From: Helianthus annuus
Taxonomy: Eukaryota; Streptophyta; Magnoliopsida; Asterales; Asteraceae
NCBI RefSeq assembly: GCF_002127325.2
Contig: NC_035444.2
Span: 37,607,140-37,671,139 of the forward strand
DNA length: 64,000 nt
Direction: 5' to 3'
Positions 11,479 to 22,574 of the stretch are shown one piece after another; within the stretch, counting starts at the first letter, position 1; each line of letters starts with the position of its first letter. The notes beneath the pieces were generated by a model, which had not been told where the DNA came from, did no database searches, and was given only the letters and a program-made list of their open reading frames with translations. Position numbers and translations under genes: made by a program.

Positions 11479-12118
11479 ATATATATATATAACATAATGT
11501 ATGACTTTATCTGAATTTTTTTTTGATATTATCTCTTGTAATACCCACATTATGTTGACATTATTGATATAGTGTCTTTGTGGGTGAACATTCTCTTGTG
11601 GAAAATTTAGATATATTTATCTTTATATCATATATACCAAATCCTGTCCCCTTTAGATATTAGATTTTTTTTTTTTGTATTTCTGTTGTTGTTCTTTTAA
11701 AATACTCAAAATTCTTATGTTTTTCCTTTTCTATCTTTTTACTTTCCCTTTTCGCTCTTTTTATCTCCTCACATTTTCTCTCTTTCTAGGATTTTATTTT
11801 TATTTTTTTGTTTATTTCTATTTCTAATTTAACTTTGCTAGCAGATCCAATCAAGGTCGGCTAACCCGTGCCATCGCATGAAACCCAAATTTTCAAAGGG
11901 TACAAAAGGTTTTATAAGCTTTTATATGTATTTATTAAATTATATACCTAGTATATGTATCCTTTTGTTATGCAAAAAAAATGTTGTTGGAGGAATGGAA
12001 AAAAAACATTTTAAGATACTGTAGGGGTCTTAAGTTCAAGTCTTGGTCCACCACTAAATTTTTATTTTTTTTAATTCATTTCCTCTTAACCATAATTTTG
12101 GGCTCAATTTTTTGTGTG
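11479..12118. other. AT-rich DNA without recognised features
   Basis: Long T-rich runs and short frames only. No terminal repeats or domains were recognised. Confidence 0.4.
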
Positions 12119-12410
12119 AGTTTTCGGGGACCGCTAAGAAGGCCAGGAACGAGAAGGTTTTCAAAGAGGCGAAAGTTAAGTTTAATCAGATTATTGCCGA
12201 TGTTAAATCGCTTAGTTTCTTGTGGTTTAATAGTAGGGCTAAGAAGGATAGGGTAGAATGGAAGGATTGGAAACGTTTTTCGTTTGATGTAACGTAAAGG
12301 CTGTTGGTGTTTTGTCCCCCGTCTATCTCTATCTTGGAGATAGTCGGTTTGGGTGGTGTTTAATGAAATTTGCTCTTCCAAAAAAAAAAAAAAAGTTTTC
12401 GGGGACCGCT
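12119..12410 (+). mobile_element. Severely 5'-truncated LINE 3' end with 17-bp TSD
   Basis: The 17-mer agttttcggggaccgct is present at 12119-12135 and 12394-12410. Between them, 12136-12393 encodes the last 50 or so residues of a LINE ORF2 (RNEKVFKEA, then SFLWFNSRAKK) that parallels the C-terminus of the larger LINE at 16090-16250. A short 3' UTR and a poly(A) tail at 12380-12394 follow. Confidence 0.88.
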
Positions 12411-12469
12411 CATCCAGTCCTACTTAAATATCTATTACTTACATAACTCTGAGATATTATATTTATCTG

Positions 12470-13590
12470 AATGCCACAAAGATGTGTCGACACATGAAAA
12501 ATGATGTTCGGTCACCCATAAGGCTTGATATTGCTAAACATGTTGAGAAATGTGTAACACCTTTGGAAGTGAAAGTTAAGTATCAAAATCCAAACGAAAA
12601 GAGCATACATTTGGAAATATATATGAATTAATGGGAAAATGTAACTATCTAGTTGGTGATTTAACTCCCGAAGACAAAAAAGTTGATGTTTGGATCATTA
12701 TTGATGGCTTGATAAGCAATGCCCTAGACGATTCGATAGATGTATTGTCATAACGAGTGCCAGTTTTTTATTTAAAAGAAGTGGTTTCACGGCAAGTGCC
12801 GATGTGGCGATGTCTATTTTCATGGCAGGTTTACTTTTCGTTACTGAACGAAATTCTTGTAGGGTTTGGATAAGGTGTTGTTTGTTTTTAAGAGGTAAAA
12901 TATCTGCAGTCAACGTACCACATTTGCAGAAATCAGTAGAAGAAGAGGTGAACCAAACCTCTGAAGTCTGCAAGAAGACGACTGTTTGTTTTTAACGTAT
13001 GCAGACTTCTAAAATAAACTGTTGGTGATGTACAGACGGTGGTGGTGGGTGGTGGATGTGGACGGTGGGTGGTGGTGGTGTTTAACCCTCTGCAAACCTT
13101 AGAAGATCTTAGAAGTGGTTGGAACAAGTTTGCACCAAGAAGAGCTTGCGCAAACGTTTTTCAATGAAACGTCTTCGGAAATACGAACAGTCTACAGATG
13201 GCAATGTTTGCGCGTGGTCTACGTGGCGCAGACAGAAGAGCCTGCACAGACCTTTTTAGAAAAACAAACACACCTAAGTTGTTGATTACATCACTTATCA
13301 TTCACATATCGAAAACAGAAGCAAGAGGATTGTTTAGACTCTTGAGGATATGCTACATGATTGTATTATCCATTTTGGTGAATGATGAGATACCAACTTG
13401 TAATTGGTGGATTTCTCTTATACTAAAACTACCAATGATTATTTCTTAATTATGAAATGGTGTATGGTCAAGAGTGTAGAACTCCGATTTCTAATGGCAA
13501 AGAGGATCAAAGAGAATTCAGTGTAATCAAAGTCATGCAGGCTACTAAAGAGAAGGTTGGCCAAATTCATAAGACCGTGCGGTATGGGCG
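12470..13590 (+). pseudogene. Decayed Ty3/gypsy integrase region
   Basis: Phrases in several frames match the order of a gypsy integrase: DIAKHVEKCVT (zinc-finger end) near 12525, LKEVVSR near 12771, a remnant of the RFTxRFW strand near 12828-12850, TLEDMLHDC near 13338-13366 and MVYGQECRTPI near 13459. Stops and frame slips separate them. A foreign insert appears to occupy about 12880-13315. No LTRs could be tied to this remnant. Confidence 0.55.
12880..13315. mobile_element. Probable MITE inside the gypsy remnant
   Basis: It interrupts the integrase reading. The ends carry similar inverted words ('ggtgttgtttgttttt' on the left; 'ggtgtgtttgttttt' read inward from the right at about 13258-13275). 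The interior has GT/GGTGGT-rich sequence at 13035-13080. Exact ends and TSD are not resolved. Confidence 0.4.
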
Positions 13591-13870
13591 TCGTCTCCCT
13601 CCGTCCCGGCTCGTCCTCAGCGTCCCACACCGCCCCCTGGGCTGCGTCGCGTCACTCCCGGCGTATGCAATACGGAGGCGACGATGCAAAATGGTGGGCC
13701 CCCTCCCTCTCTCCCCTCTGACTTCTCTCTCTCCTCTTTATTATATATTATTATATATTATATTATGTGGGTAGTCTTCCACACCCTTGGGTAGTCCCCA
13801 AGGGGATGGTCCTTCACCATTGCTGAGTTGGCGTCTACGTGACGGATGATCCCTTTGGGGACTATCCAAA
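13577..13870. mobile_element. GC-rich MITE-like insert related to the element at 36564
   Basis: It starts after 'cataa' with 'gaccgtgcggtatggg', resembling the 36564 terminus 'ggctactcggtatggt'. Both have GC-rich C-runs, unlike the surrounding DNA. Inside, 13791-13868 has its own inverted pair ('tagtccccaaggggat' and its complement). The right boundary is unclear. Confidence 0.4.
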
Positions 13871-14956
13871 CCATACCCCATCTTCCAAGTGTTTAAAAGT
13901 AAACAATATTTTGTTTAAGGGGCAAGAAAGAAAGTAGAGGCTAGGTGTTGTTGATGTATAGCCACCCAATTGTGTGCGTTTGTGTGAGAGAGGGAGAGGA
14001 GAGAGAGAGAGAGAGATTATAGAAAGAAAATATAATCCATCACTCAAGCTTGTCTCAAGATGGTTAAGCCATGCATGTGTTATGAATGTGCAAATAGTTT
14101 GGTAGTTAAGCCATGTATAAATTATGCACACTTTGGTTTCTATGTTCTAAATTTAACGATTTATAATGAGTTGCGATTTGGTTATGTATATAGATTTGTT
14201 ATACAATTTCACCTTGGTATATCTAGCAAATATTATAGGAAACTTGATGATTACTTATTTTAAGTTAAAATATGTATTAACTATTGTGCACAAGCGTTGT
14301 AGCCTCACGAAAGTCATCTTAGTCCTAAATACTATTATGCTATATTTTGTTTTCCCTATAGTAACTATCTACAATAGCCTTGCTTTAAAACCTTGCCGGT
14401 CGATACATCGAAAGCCAATGGTGATTTTGGTTCGGTTATAAGTTAGTGGACCAGACACGGCGACACATTTGAATCTATTAGCTATGAGACGATCATATTA
14501 TAAAGGCGAATTCACTAGAAAACTACCGGTACTTGTCTCCTCGTTACCGAATTATTGAGATTAGATCTAATCGATTGCTTACCTCAGTGAACCACTTAAT
14601 CCATCAGTTCTATTTCTAGAACATCATATATTAAACCAGTCTAAACTACAATAATAAAAACATGTATTATTTTTGTTTTGAAAAAAAATCTGAAAATTAA
14701 ATCCTATATTTACCAACACAAAAAAGATTTAAAAAAAAACGTAATGATTGTACTTTTGGATGCCTACTTGCGATTTCATTCAATTCAACCAATGATTGTG
14801 AAGAAGAGGATAACAAAATGAGTCAAACAGGGCCCAGACTAAAAGGCACGTGGTGTCTTTTTCAAACGGACGACATGATCTGACTACATTTCAAAAGTCA
14901 ACTCTTCTATCAATACTTGATACAAAATGATCCTACGTATCAAATTATCTCCGGGA

Positions 14957-14988
<32 letters not shown>

Positions 14989-15144
14989 TAATAATAATAA
15001 TAATAATAATAGTAGTAGTAGTAGAACTAATATCTAATTTCTAGCAATCTTAATATGTATTAATTACTAGATAATAATAGATGTAAAGAAATAATAACAT
15101 CTTAACAATGCCAATGAGTTGTAGCTCAATTGAAACGGGTGGGG
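13871..15144. other. No gene recognised; includes GA-rich run and (TAA)n
   Basis: GA-rich tract at about 13985-14016 and a TAA/TAG trinucleotide microsatellite at about 14958-15024. Frames here have no recognised domain. Confidence 0.45.
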
Positions 15145-16380
15145 AAGTGAAGTTAGGGGGGATGGGGTTCGGCTCTCTTCAAATGGCAAACTTGGCTATG
15201 TTATCGAAATGGTGGTGGCGATTCAAGGTGGATAAAAGGAGTTTGTGGCGAAAGGTAGTTTTGGCTCTTCATGGTAACTCGAGGGCGTGGAATTTCATTC
15301 CGGGTAAGTTGTCTTTGCAGGGGCCTTGGAAACAAATCCATAATTTATCAGTTGATTACGGGGCAATGGGTATAAATCTGGCAGCTTTGTTTCGGGGTCT
15401 CCCGGGTTGCGAAAGAGAGATATGTTTCTGGAAGGATAGGTGGCTATACGAGGAACCGTTGTGTGAAAAGTTCCCCAACCTCTTTAGCCTGGAAAGGAGC
15501 AAGAATGCAATGATTTCAGACAGAGTTACGGAGGATGAGATGATTGGTATTTTGAGTCTTCGTTTTGGGTGGACTAGAACTCCGAGTAGCGCGGTGGAAA
15601 GGTCTGAATTGGGCAGTCTCATGGCTGCGTTTCAGGCTTTTGGGTTTGGGATTGGGTCTGATCGATGGCTTTGGGCTTTGGAAGCAAACGGCGAGTTTTC
15701 GGTAAAAAGCATCCGGAACAAGTTGGAGACAATTAGATTTCAAAATCTTGGTTTGGAGTTCGAGTGGAACAGTTGGACGCCAATTAAGGTGAATTTCTTA
15801 GTTTGGAGAATTATTCAAGATAAAATCCCCACGAAAATGGCACTTATTAGAAGAAACATTTCCCTTCCTTGTGATCGTTGTGTTTTGTGTAACGATGAGG
15901 AGGAATCTACAATGCACCTATTCGGGTCATGCAGCTTTACAAGTCAAATTTGGGATTTTGTCTCTCACTGGTGTAGGATAAATCCATTATACTTTCTGGA
16001 ATTAGAAGATTTGGCCAAGATTCACAAGCAAAACAGAGGTTCGAACGGGTGGAAGAAGGTGGTTTATGTCATCACCCAGGTAACCCTTTGGGTAATCTGG
16101 AAGTTTCGTAACGAGGCGGTCTTTCAAGGAAAGCATATTAGTATGGCGAAGATAAAGGATGAGATTAGATTATATAGTTTTTTGTGGGTCAAGAATAGGG
16201 CAAAAGTCACAAATCTTAACTGGGAAAATTGGTGTATGTTTGATTTAAATTGTATGAGGGTGTGACTATGTGTACTATGGTGTAAGTTGAACTGGTGAGA
16301 TCTTCTGTTTAACAGATAGTTAACCAGAAGTGTTTTGGAATAAAATTTTTGTTGGACTTTCAAAAAAAAAAAAAGTGAAT
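15145..16380 (+). mobile_element. 5'-truncated LINE (15152-16373) with 7-bp TSD
   Basis: The 7-mer aagtgaa lies at 15145-15151 and directly after the poly(A) run at 16374-16380. Body, ORF2 C-terminus, 3' UTR and A tail are in the order expected for target-primed reverse transcription. The start lies inside ORF2, so this is a dead-on-arrival copy. Confidence 0.8.
15158..16265 (+). pseudogene. C-terminal part of a non-LTR reverse transcriptase ORF2
   Basis: One open frame of about 370 codons covers the region after the polymerase fingers and palm: the conserved GMGFGSLQMANLAMLSKWWW segment, then the RVT zinc-binding domain (VNFLVWRIIQDKIPTKMA, then CDRCVLCNDEEESTMHLF), then the C-terminal LWVIWKFRNEAVF motif. 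The endonuclease and the polymerase catalytic YADD region are absent because the copy is 5'-truncated. The frame has no internal stop, which suggests fairly recent insertion. Confidence 0.85.
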
Positions 16381-16399
16381 ATTTTGATGGAAGGTTACT

Positions 16400-17507
16400 G
16401 GTCTCAAATTGAGCTTTATCAACATCCAGTCACTCATAAGAACCAATCAAGTTTTGCCACGTCATCGAGCTTTATTCCATTACTAGTGATGGATTTTACT
16501 AGGGGTGCTCATCACTAGTGATGACTTTTTTATTTTTAAAATATAAATTTACAATAAAATTATAAATTATAAATTTCATTTAAATAAAAAACAATATTTC
16601 TAGACATAATTTAGGTTACAACTTAAAAATAAACATATAAAAATAAAAAGATACATAAAGAAAACCTACTACTCGTCCGAATCCGGAAATTCCAAACCTA
16701 AAGAATCTACAAGTTCAATTAAATCATATCTCAACCGAAAGTGAATTTCTTCATTGCGCAAGTCTTGTTGAACGTTTTCGGGAAAGAGAACTTGTGTAGG
16801 AGGATCCGGCACCTAATCTGGAGATATTGCACGTCCATCTTCTTTTATTAGCATATTTTGCAATATGATACATGCATATACTATGTTATGGATTGTTTTT
16901 TTTATTTATCGCACAAACCGGTCGGTTTAGTATGCCACATCTACCCTTTAAAACACCGAAAGCCCTCTCAACATTTTTTCTTGCCGATTATTGCAACCTC
17001 TTGAACGTCTTTTCTTTAACCTCGACAGGAAATGGAGGAGCTTTCACAAAAACAGACCATCATGGATAGATGCTTCGTTTGCCCCTCCCGTCATAACGTT
17101 CTTGAAACCATTTTCTCGAAAAAGTTTCTTCTTTGGGCGACTCGAACCTTCATATTCGTTATATACCTTCTCGAAAAACTCAAGCGTGTCATTGTCGAAA
17201 GACGTATCGCTATCAGTGTCTATCGGAAACGAATCCGTTGGAAATTCCATTTTGAAAACTATGCAAGATTGTATTTTGTAGGTGAAAAGGATTGTATTTT
17301 TAAAGGTTTGAAGAATGAATGTATATAAAAAAATTGGACAGAAGGTTTTTTAATAAAATCCTCCTTCTTCAACGGTCTCATTCTCCTTCTTCAACGGTCA
17401 TATAACCCGTGTTCGTGGCCACGCATGAATAACTACGGCGGTGGCGATGTTTCACGGTCCACAACGTGTGGATGTTGCTTCATCACGTGACACCTCAGAT
17501 GCTCTAA
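16400..17507 (-). mobile_element. Internally deleted PIF/Harbinger-type element
   Basis: It contains remnants of a Harbinger nuclease and shares layout with the non-autonomous element at 43757-44403: 'tcactagtgatg' words near the left, an AT-rich middle, and a 'tatataaaaaaa...aacggtc' stretch near the right. The right end (17504) reads inward as 'gagcatctgaggtgtcac' and is followed by TAA (17505-17507), a Harbinger-type target. The left end is uncertain. Confidence 0.55.
16669..17250 (-). pseudogene. Harbinger/ALP1-like transposase remnant
   Basis: The N-terminus begins at 17250 (MEFPTDSFPID, serine/aspartate-rich). It is followed by 'FRENGFKNVMTGG' and then a large internal deletion. The reading resumes with KAPPFPVEVKEKTFKRLQ, a stop, and the hallmark ARKNVERAFGVLKGRC near 16940-16985. 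The C-terminus is HNIVYACIILQNMLI, ending with LRYDLIELVDSLG and a stop at 16669-16671. The DDE catalytic core is mostly missing. HARBI1-type nucleases cut at TWA targets; this copy cannot be functional. Confidence 0.8.
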
Positions 17508-18100
17508 TAGATAAGCAAACTATATGGAACAAGCATGCACTCTACACCGCTAAGTTATATTGACGTATATTATAATTTTACTCAGGAAATCCGAATTTAC
17601 AAAGTCGTGTGCCTAAAAAAAATAAGTCCGAATTTACCAAAACATGTTCGAGGAAGTGTGTGTGTTTTGGTAAAGACTTCCACGTTCTTTATTTATTTCA
17701 ATTTTATATTTTGAAAATGAAAGCCATTGAAGTTTATTCTATTGACTTTAATTGGCATATGTACGACACTTTTACCTATTTTAATATTTGTATTGGTAGC
17801 ACGAATATTAATGTCGTAATCAGTTACGAATTTGATACATCAATATTTAGTTTTAGATTATTTCAGTCAAATGCTCTCATAAGTTCAATACCAACATGAT
17901 TTTAAATAGAAAATTATCAAAATTGCATAAGCACTTGCATGTATTTTATAAAATAACCACAACGTTTGTACGGTTATCGATTATCAATTCAATATGCACT
18001 TGCATGTACTTATAAAATAACCACAACGTTTGTACGGTTATCGATTATCAATTGAAAATTAGTGAATATTCATCATCTAAATAAAAGTGCTAATCAGTTG
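17508..18100. repeat. AT-rich DNA with a tandem duplication of about 65 bp
   Basis: The segment ending 'ggttatcgattatcaatt' is present twice in tandem (about 17928-17989 and 17990-18053). The rest of the interval has no recognised feature. Confidence 0.6.
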
Positions 18101-18508
18101 CATATTTTAGGAAAAATTACAAGTTTTGTCCTTTATCTTTATACCATTTTTCAGGCGATGTTCTTTTTAACGAATGTTGACAGACGATGTCCTTTACTAG
18201 GTATTTTGTTGCAAGTTTAGTCCTTTACACCCAACACAGTTAAAAAACCTTGTTAATTGTTGGGTGTAAAGGACTAAACTTGCAACAAAATACCTAGGTA
18301 AAAGACTAAACTTGTAACAAAATACCTAGTAAAGGACACCGCCTGTCAGCAATTAACAGGGTTTTTTAACTGGGTTGGGTGTAAAGGACTAAACTTGCAA
18401 CAAAATACCTAGTAAAGGACACCGCCTGTCAACATTCGTTAAAAAGGACACCGCCTAAAAAGTGGTATAAAGATAAAGGACAAAACTTGTAATTTTTCCT
18501 ATATTATA
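18101..18508. mobile_element. MULE-type MITE, long inverted repeats
   Basis: The ends 'ggaaaaattacaagttttgt' (18110) and its complement (to 18499) head inverted arms of about 130 bp with inner words 'tgtcctttactaggtatttt'. The arms contain extra tandem copies. Candidate 9-bp TSD: catatttta (18101-18109) and tatattata (18500-18508), 7 of 9 matching. Same terminal family as 18683-20899 and 37044-37914. Confidence 0.7.
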
Positions 18509-18723
18509 TATATATCTACAATTGACATGAATAAAAATAGTGACAGACAGCTGCCTGCCATTTTTCTATTGGTTCAATTAAATTAAGATTTTACTCCGTT
18601 TGAATTTGTAATTTTGCCATTGGTTTTATTTTTTCTTCATCTAGCCAAACCATAGTTTTGTCCTCAGTTCAAATTTATAATTAAGTAAATTGCAAGTTTT
18701 GTCCTTTATGTTTACACCGTTTT

Positions 18724-19922
18724 GCAGGCGGCAGGAGCGGACCTACCCTATAGGGTGGGTGGGCGGCCACACCCTTTGAAAAAAAGAAATTTAGTGGTAT
18801 TTTCCGTGAAAAATCCCGACCGCACCGCTTGGAAATTTTCGTCCGCATCCCTTGGAAAATTCTGACCGCACCCCTTAGAAAAAAATGTTAGGAATTTATA
18901 TAAAAAAACTGTGAACACGGATTGAAACCCGACCCAATTATGTAAACAAGTTAGCTCACTAACCCCTTTAATTCTTGAATTCATTCCATCAAGCCCAATA
19001 AGTTAATAAAATTCAAGCCCAACCCAAATACATCTTTAATTAAACAAAATCACAGTTTACAAAAAAAACCCAATCAACTGCCAACTTTGTGCGACTCCCA
19101 CCCTCCCTCTGCCTCACCTCACTGTCAGCGACTTGCGGCACCCCCATCCCCGACGGCGACTGCAAAATTCTGTCCACGAACAGCGTAATTCCGGCCACGA
19201 ACATGTACATGTTTTTTTTTTTTTTTTTTTGTTATTTTGATGTTTATGTGATTTTGTTCAAAACTCATGAGATAATAGGAAGGGTTAAAAAAGTTTAAAC
19301 TTTTATGTGTTTTGAGGTAATTTGGGGTTGTTCTAGTCTTTATAGGATAGGTTTGTTGTCTTTTAATCTCTTATTGATTATATGATTCTAGTATAGGGTT
19401 TGAAAAGTTGAAATTCAAAACTTTTATGTGTTTTGAGGCAGTTTTTATGTTTTTTTGATGATTTAAGTTGATATTATAGGAGAAAAAGGGTAATAAAATT
19501 GTTAAATATGTTTGAAATTTCGTGTGTTTTGATGTTGCTTATGGTTGTTTAGATTATTTTTAGGGTGATTACACACGATTTCTAGGTCTTAAATTGTTGA
19601 AAATTAAAATTGAAACATTATGTTATGGAGCGATGAACTTATGGATCAAAAAATGATGATTAAATTGAAACATTATGTTTTGGATAGATTTCAAAAATGA
19701 AAACCCGTAGAGCGACGTTTTAATTATGTTTGTAACAATGTTTGATGTGTTTTTGATGATTATATAAATTTACTTTGATGTTCTTTTGTTTTACATGACC
19801 CGACCCAACCCGAACTGACCCGATACGACCCGATTTTTTACTTATATACTTAGGGGTCTAAAAAATTTAAAAATGTTCCGCACCCCCATAGAAAAATTCT
19901 TGGGTCCGCCACTGGTAGGCGG
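18724..19922. mobile_element. Non-autonomous hAT-like element (18732-19914) with 8-bp TSD
   Basis: The ends CAGGAGCGGACC and, from the right, CAGTGGCGGACC form short TIRs. The flanking 8-mers gcaggcgg (18724-18731) and gtaggcgg (19915-19922) differ at one base. It lies in the left arm of the surrounding MULE, whose arm sequence resumes exactly after it. There is no transposase. Confidence 0.78.
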
Positions 19923-20345
19923 TGTCCTTTAGCGGAAAAGTTGACAAGTTCAGTACTTAATGTTTCAAAATCTTGCACGTTCTATCATTTAGACCAAACC
20001 CAACTAATTTTTCTTGTTAAATGCAATCATGTGGGTAAAATTGTCATTTTACTAATGTATTATAAAGCGTATCTTATAAAACTAAAAATCTAATCCACTA
20101 CTTTCTCACTCTCTCTCTACCAAAATTTTCTCCCCCTTTCTCTCTCTATACTAACATATCACGCATCTTCATATTCTACATTACCCAACCCTGAAATACC
20201 CTAGCCCCATCCCCGTCGACCATCTTGTTCGCCTGGTGTATAAGGATACTCGTAAATCGGTAACATTCCGCCGGAGACTTAAAACTGTAAACTTTTAAAC
20301 AATTTATTTTTTTTTTGGATAATAGCTTTTCCGGTACCATTTCGT

Positions 20346-20430
20346 ACTAGATTGGACAACTTGAGAGGTTGAAGAAGCTAGATGTTTTCGAACAACGAGT
20401 TATCTGGTTCGGCCCTAACGATCTGAATCG
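20346..20430 (+). pseudogene. Possible captured leucine-rich-repeat fragment
   Basis: Within the MULE interior the plus strand reads LERLKKLDV and, one base out of frame, SNNELSGSALTI. Together these resemble one LRR unit of a plant receptor-like protein. The flanks are GC-richer than the arms. A single indel within a T run near 20386 would explain the shift. The parent gene is unknown and the match rests on one repeat unit only. Confidence 0.33.
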
Positions 20431-21042
20431 GTTTGATTCCGATTCATTCGTCGAATCTGGTGGTGGTTTTTTATTCGAGTTGATTGGAGGAAGGGTAAGG
20501 GTTATAGCGGTGAAGGTTGGCGATGGTTGTGGTGGTCTACAGTGATTGCGGTGACTCAGGGTTGCGTTTGGGTGATTTCTGACGGGATTAGGGTGGGTGG
20601 TGATGTGGGTTGGCGGTGGCAGGTGATAGGTGGTATGAGTAAGTGGGTGTGCGATGGCAGGTGGTATGAGTAGGTTGGTGGTGGTGGTTGCGAGTGGTAT
20701 GGGGGGTGTGTGGTGGCCGGTGGTTGTAGGGATGTGTGTAGGTGGGTTTGATTTAATAGAAAAATCTAACTGGGTTTGATTTAAAGGATAGAACGTGCAA
20801 GATTTTGAAACATTAAGTACTGAACTTGTCAACTTTTGCGCTAAATGACACCGCCTGCAAAACGGTGTAAACATAAAGGACAAAACTTGTAATCTACTCT
20901 TTACAATTTAGCCTTTTTTTCACTGCCAAATTATGATTTTCCCTCAATGTAAAATTACAGTCATGCCATCGTTTTAGAATTTTTTTTACAAAACTATGGT
21001 AGTGTTTTGTTTTAATTGGTTGATTCGGTATAACCTTTATTC

Positions 21043-21063
21043 GTGCCAGGCAGTGCCTGGCAC
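21043..21063. repeat. 10-bp perfect hairpin in the Helitron
   Basis: GTGCCAGGCA (21043-21052) and TGCCTGGCAC (21054-21063) form a perfect stem around a single G. A weaker relative (cagacagctgcctg) is near the 5' end, about 18543-18558. Confidence 0.7.
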
Positions 21064-21302
21064 ACCCTCATTTGTCCTTAAGAATTACAATTTTACCCCA
21101 GTTTAAAATTATAGTTTTTTTCATCGTTCTACATTTTTTTAGCAAAAGTATGGTAGTGTTTCGTTTTCATTGGTTGACTCGATGTAATTTTTTAAGATCG
21201 TGTTATGAGTAATATGTACAAGTAACTGAAACACAGACGTACATGTTATGAGAGAGAAATATTCTGCTTAGTGCCCCGCAACTTGGACGGGGCAAAAACT
21301 AG

Positions 21303-22574
21303 TTTATATATACATAATAATAATGTTTCTAATATTAATAGCATAAAATGTGTATTTATTCTACTAGAGTGTAACTAAAATATATTGAACATTTTAACAA
21401 CGTAAAAAAGAAAATACAAATGTTGACTTCCTCAAGAAATATACAATAAATAAAATGGAAATGTTGAATAAAGCGTCTTTTTTTGCATATGGCTAGTAGA
21501 CACCTCTTTGATTCTCAAGGGTATCTATTCGAGTCATTTGTATAAGTCACGACCATAGTGGGAAACAGACATGACGACCATAGTCTATGCAATAGTATAT
21601 AATATTTAGGAATGGTTATGAGCTATTTTATTTTCTTGTATTTACGAATGAACATAAACTTAACGTATTATTATAATAGTGTTGTGTGACGCAACCAATT
21701 ACTTATTTATTAGACATAGATTATAATATGTCTCATAGTAAATAATTGTATTTACATTACTAGTAAATAAATGTATTTATTAGTGTGTACCTTTTTTAAT
21801 TATAGTGTATTTATGAGTACATGTACAGTTGCAAAACGATTTATTGACATCAAGGCCTGTCACGAGAAGCTTATCTTGTTCAATATTCTCAAATAAAGTT
21901 TGATTGTGAGAATGTTGTACATAATTCGGTTTCTATACGGGTATTTATACCTATTATGTATTTGCAAAATATACCTTCTTGTATAATCTATATACATTGT
22001 GTCTAAAAGTACATCCCCTAATCCATTTGTGTTTCTATATTAAGTGACTTTTTCTTTATATATAGCTTTTGACGATGAGGATCCCTGATTGGACTCCCTC
22101 GTCTGGGCTTGTTGCCCCTAACTGAACTTCGGGCCAGAGCCCATAACAATTCCCTTTTCAGGATTAAATCCAAAGAGAGAAGACTTGGTCAAAGGGTCTG
22201 GTTTCCCGCTCATGCCTTGCACCAAAATCATTGTGCCGACATAATGCCTATGACATGACCATTCTCTCTCATTAAATGATCTGAGCATCACCGGCTACCC
22301 AGATCTTTTGTGATGGCGGGGTGGTGAGAGAGAAGAGTGAGACAATGGTGGTTTTGCACTTTTGTGATGGTCGATGCCTCTGATTTTGCATGAGACTGAG
22401 AGAGTGTTTTGGAAAAAAGTGTTAAAAGAGAGAGAAAGAGCTTTTGGTTTCTTTATATATATAGATGGGTAAACAGACATAAATGCCCTCACATGAGGTG
22501 CACGTGACATCATTTAACATTTAAAATTAACTCGATTAGAGTCAAAGGACGTATGGTGTAATGATTTTTCCATA
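21303..22574. other. No gene recognised
   Basis: AT-rich, with short frames only. Near 22060-22300 the DNA is less AT-rich and reads like decayed retroelement sequence, but no domain could be named. Confidence 0.4.

Larger units (their letters stand above)
18674..20908. mobile_element. MULE (18683-20899) inserted in the Helitron, with nested hAT
   Basis: Inverted ends start 'aagtaaattgcaagttttgt' (18683) and, from the right, 'gagtagattacaagttttgt' (20899). The matching arms continue through 'gttgacaagttcagtactta' and 'cttgcacgttctatc'. The 9-bp TSD is tttataatt (18674-18682) against tttacaatt (20900-20908), one mismatch. It holds about 700 bp of non-TIR sequence, partly exon-like. Confidence 0.78.
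18515..21302 (+). mobile_element. Non-autonomous Helitron, containing nested elements
   Basis: The 3' terminus is classic: a 7-bp stem (TGCCCCG at 21272-21278, CGGGGCA at 21288-21294), AAAA, CTAG at 21299-21302, then T. The candidate 5' end is a TC after A at 18515 (tctacaattgacatg). Segments at 18560-18670 and 20910-21200 carry the same 'attacag..ttgccat..aaaactatggtagtg' phrases, so they belong to one element now split by a MULE. No Rep/helicase is present. Confidence 0.65.

Noticed and set aside
15516..15743. Minus-strand ORFs across the LINE and the other retroelement genes
   Set aside because: Shadow frames of the coding strand; no domain on their own.
20347..20883. 178-codon minus-strand ORF rich in P, T and H
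   Set aside because: It spans a MULE arm and GT-rich DNA. The composition is that of a low-complexity strand reading and no domain is visible.
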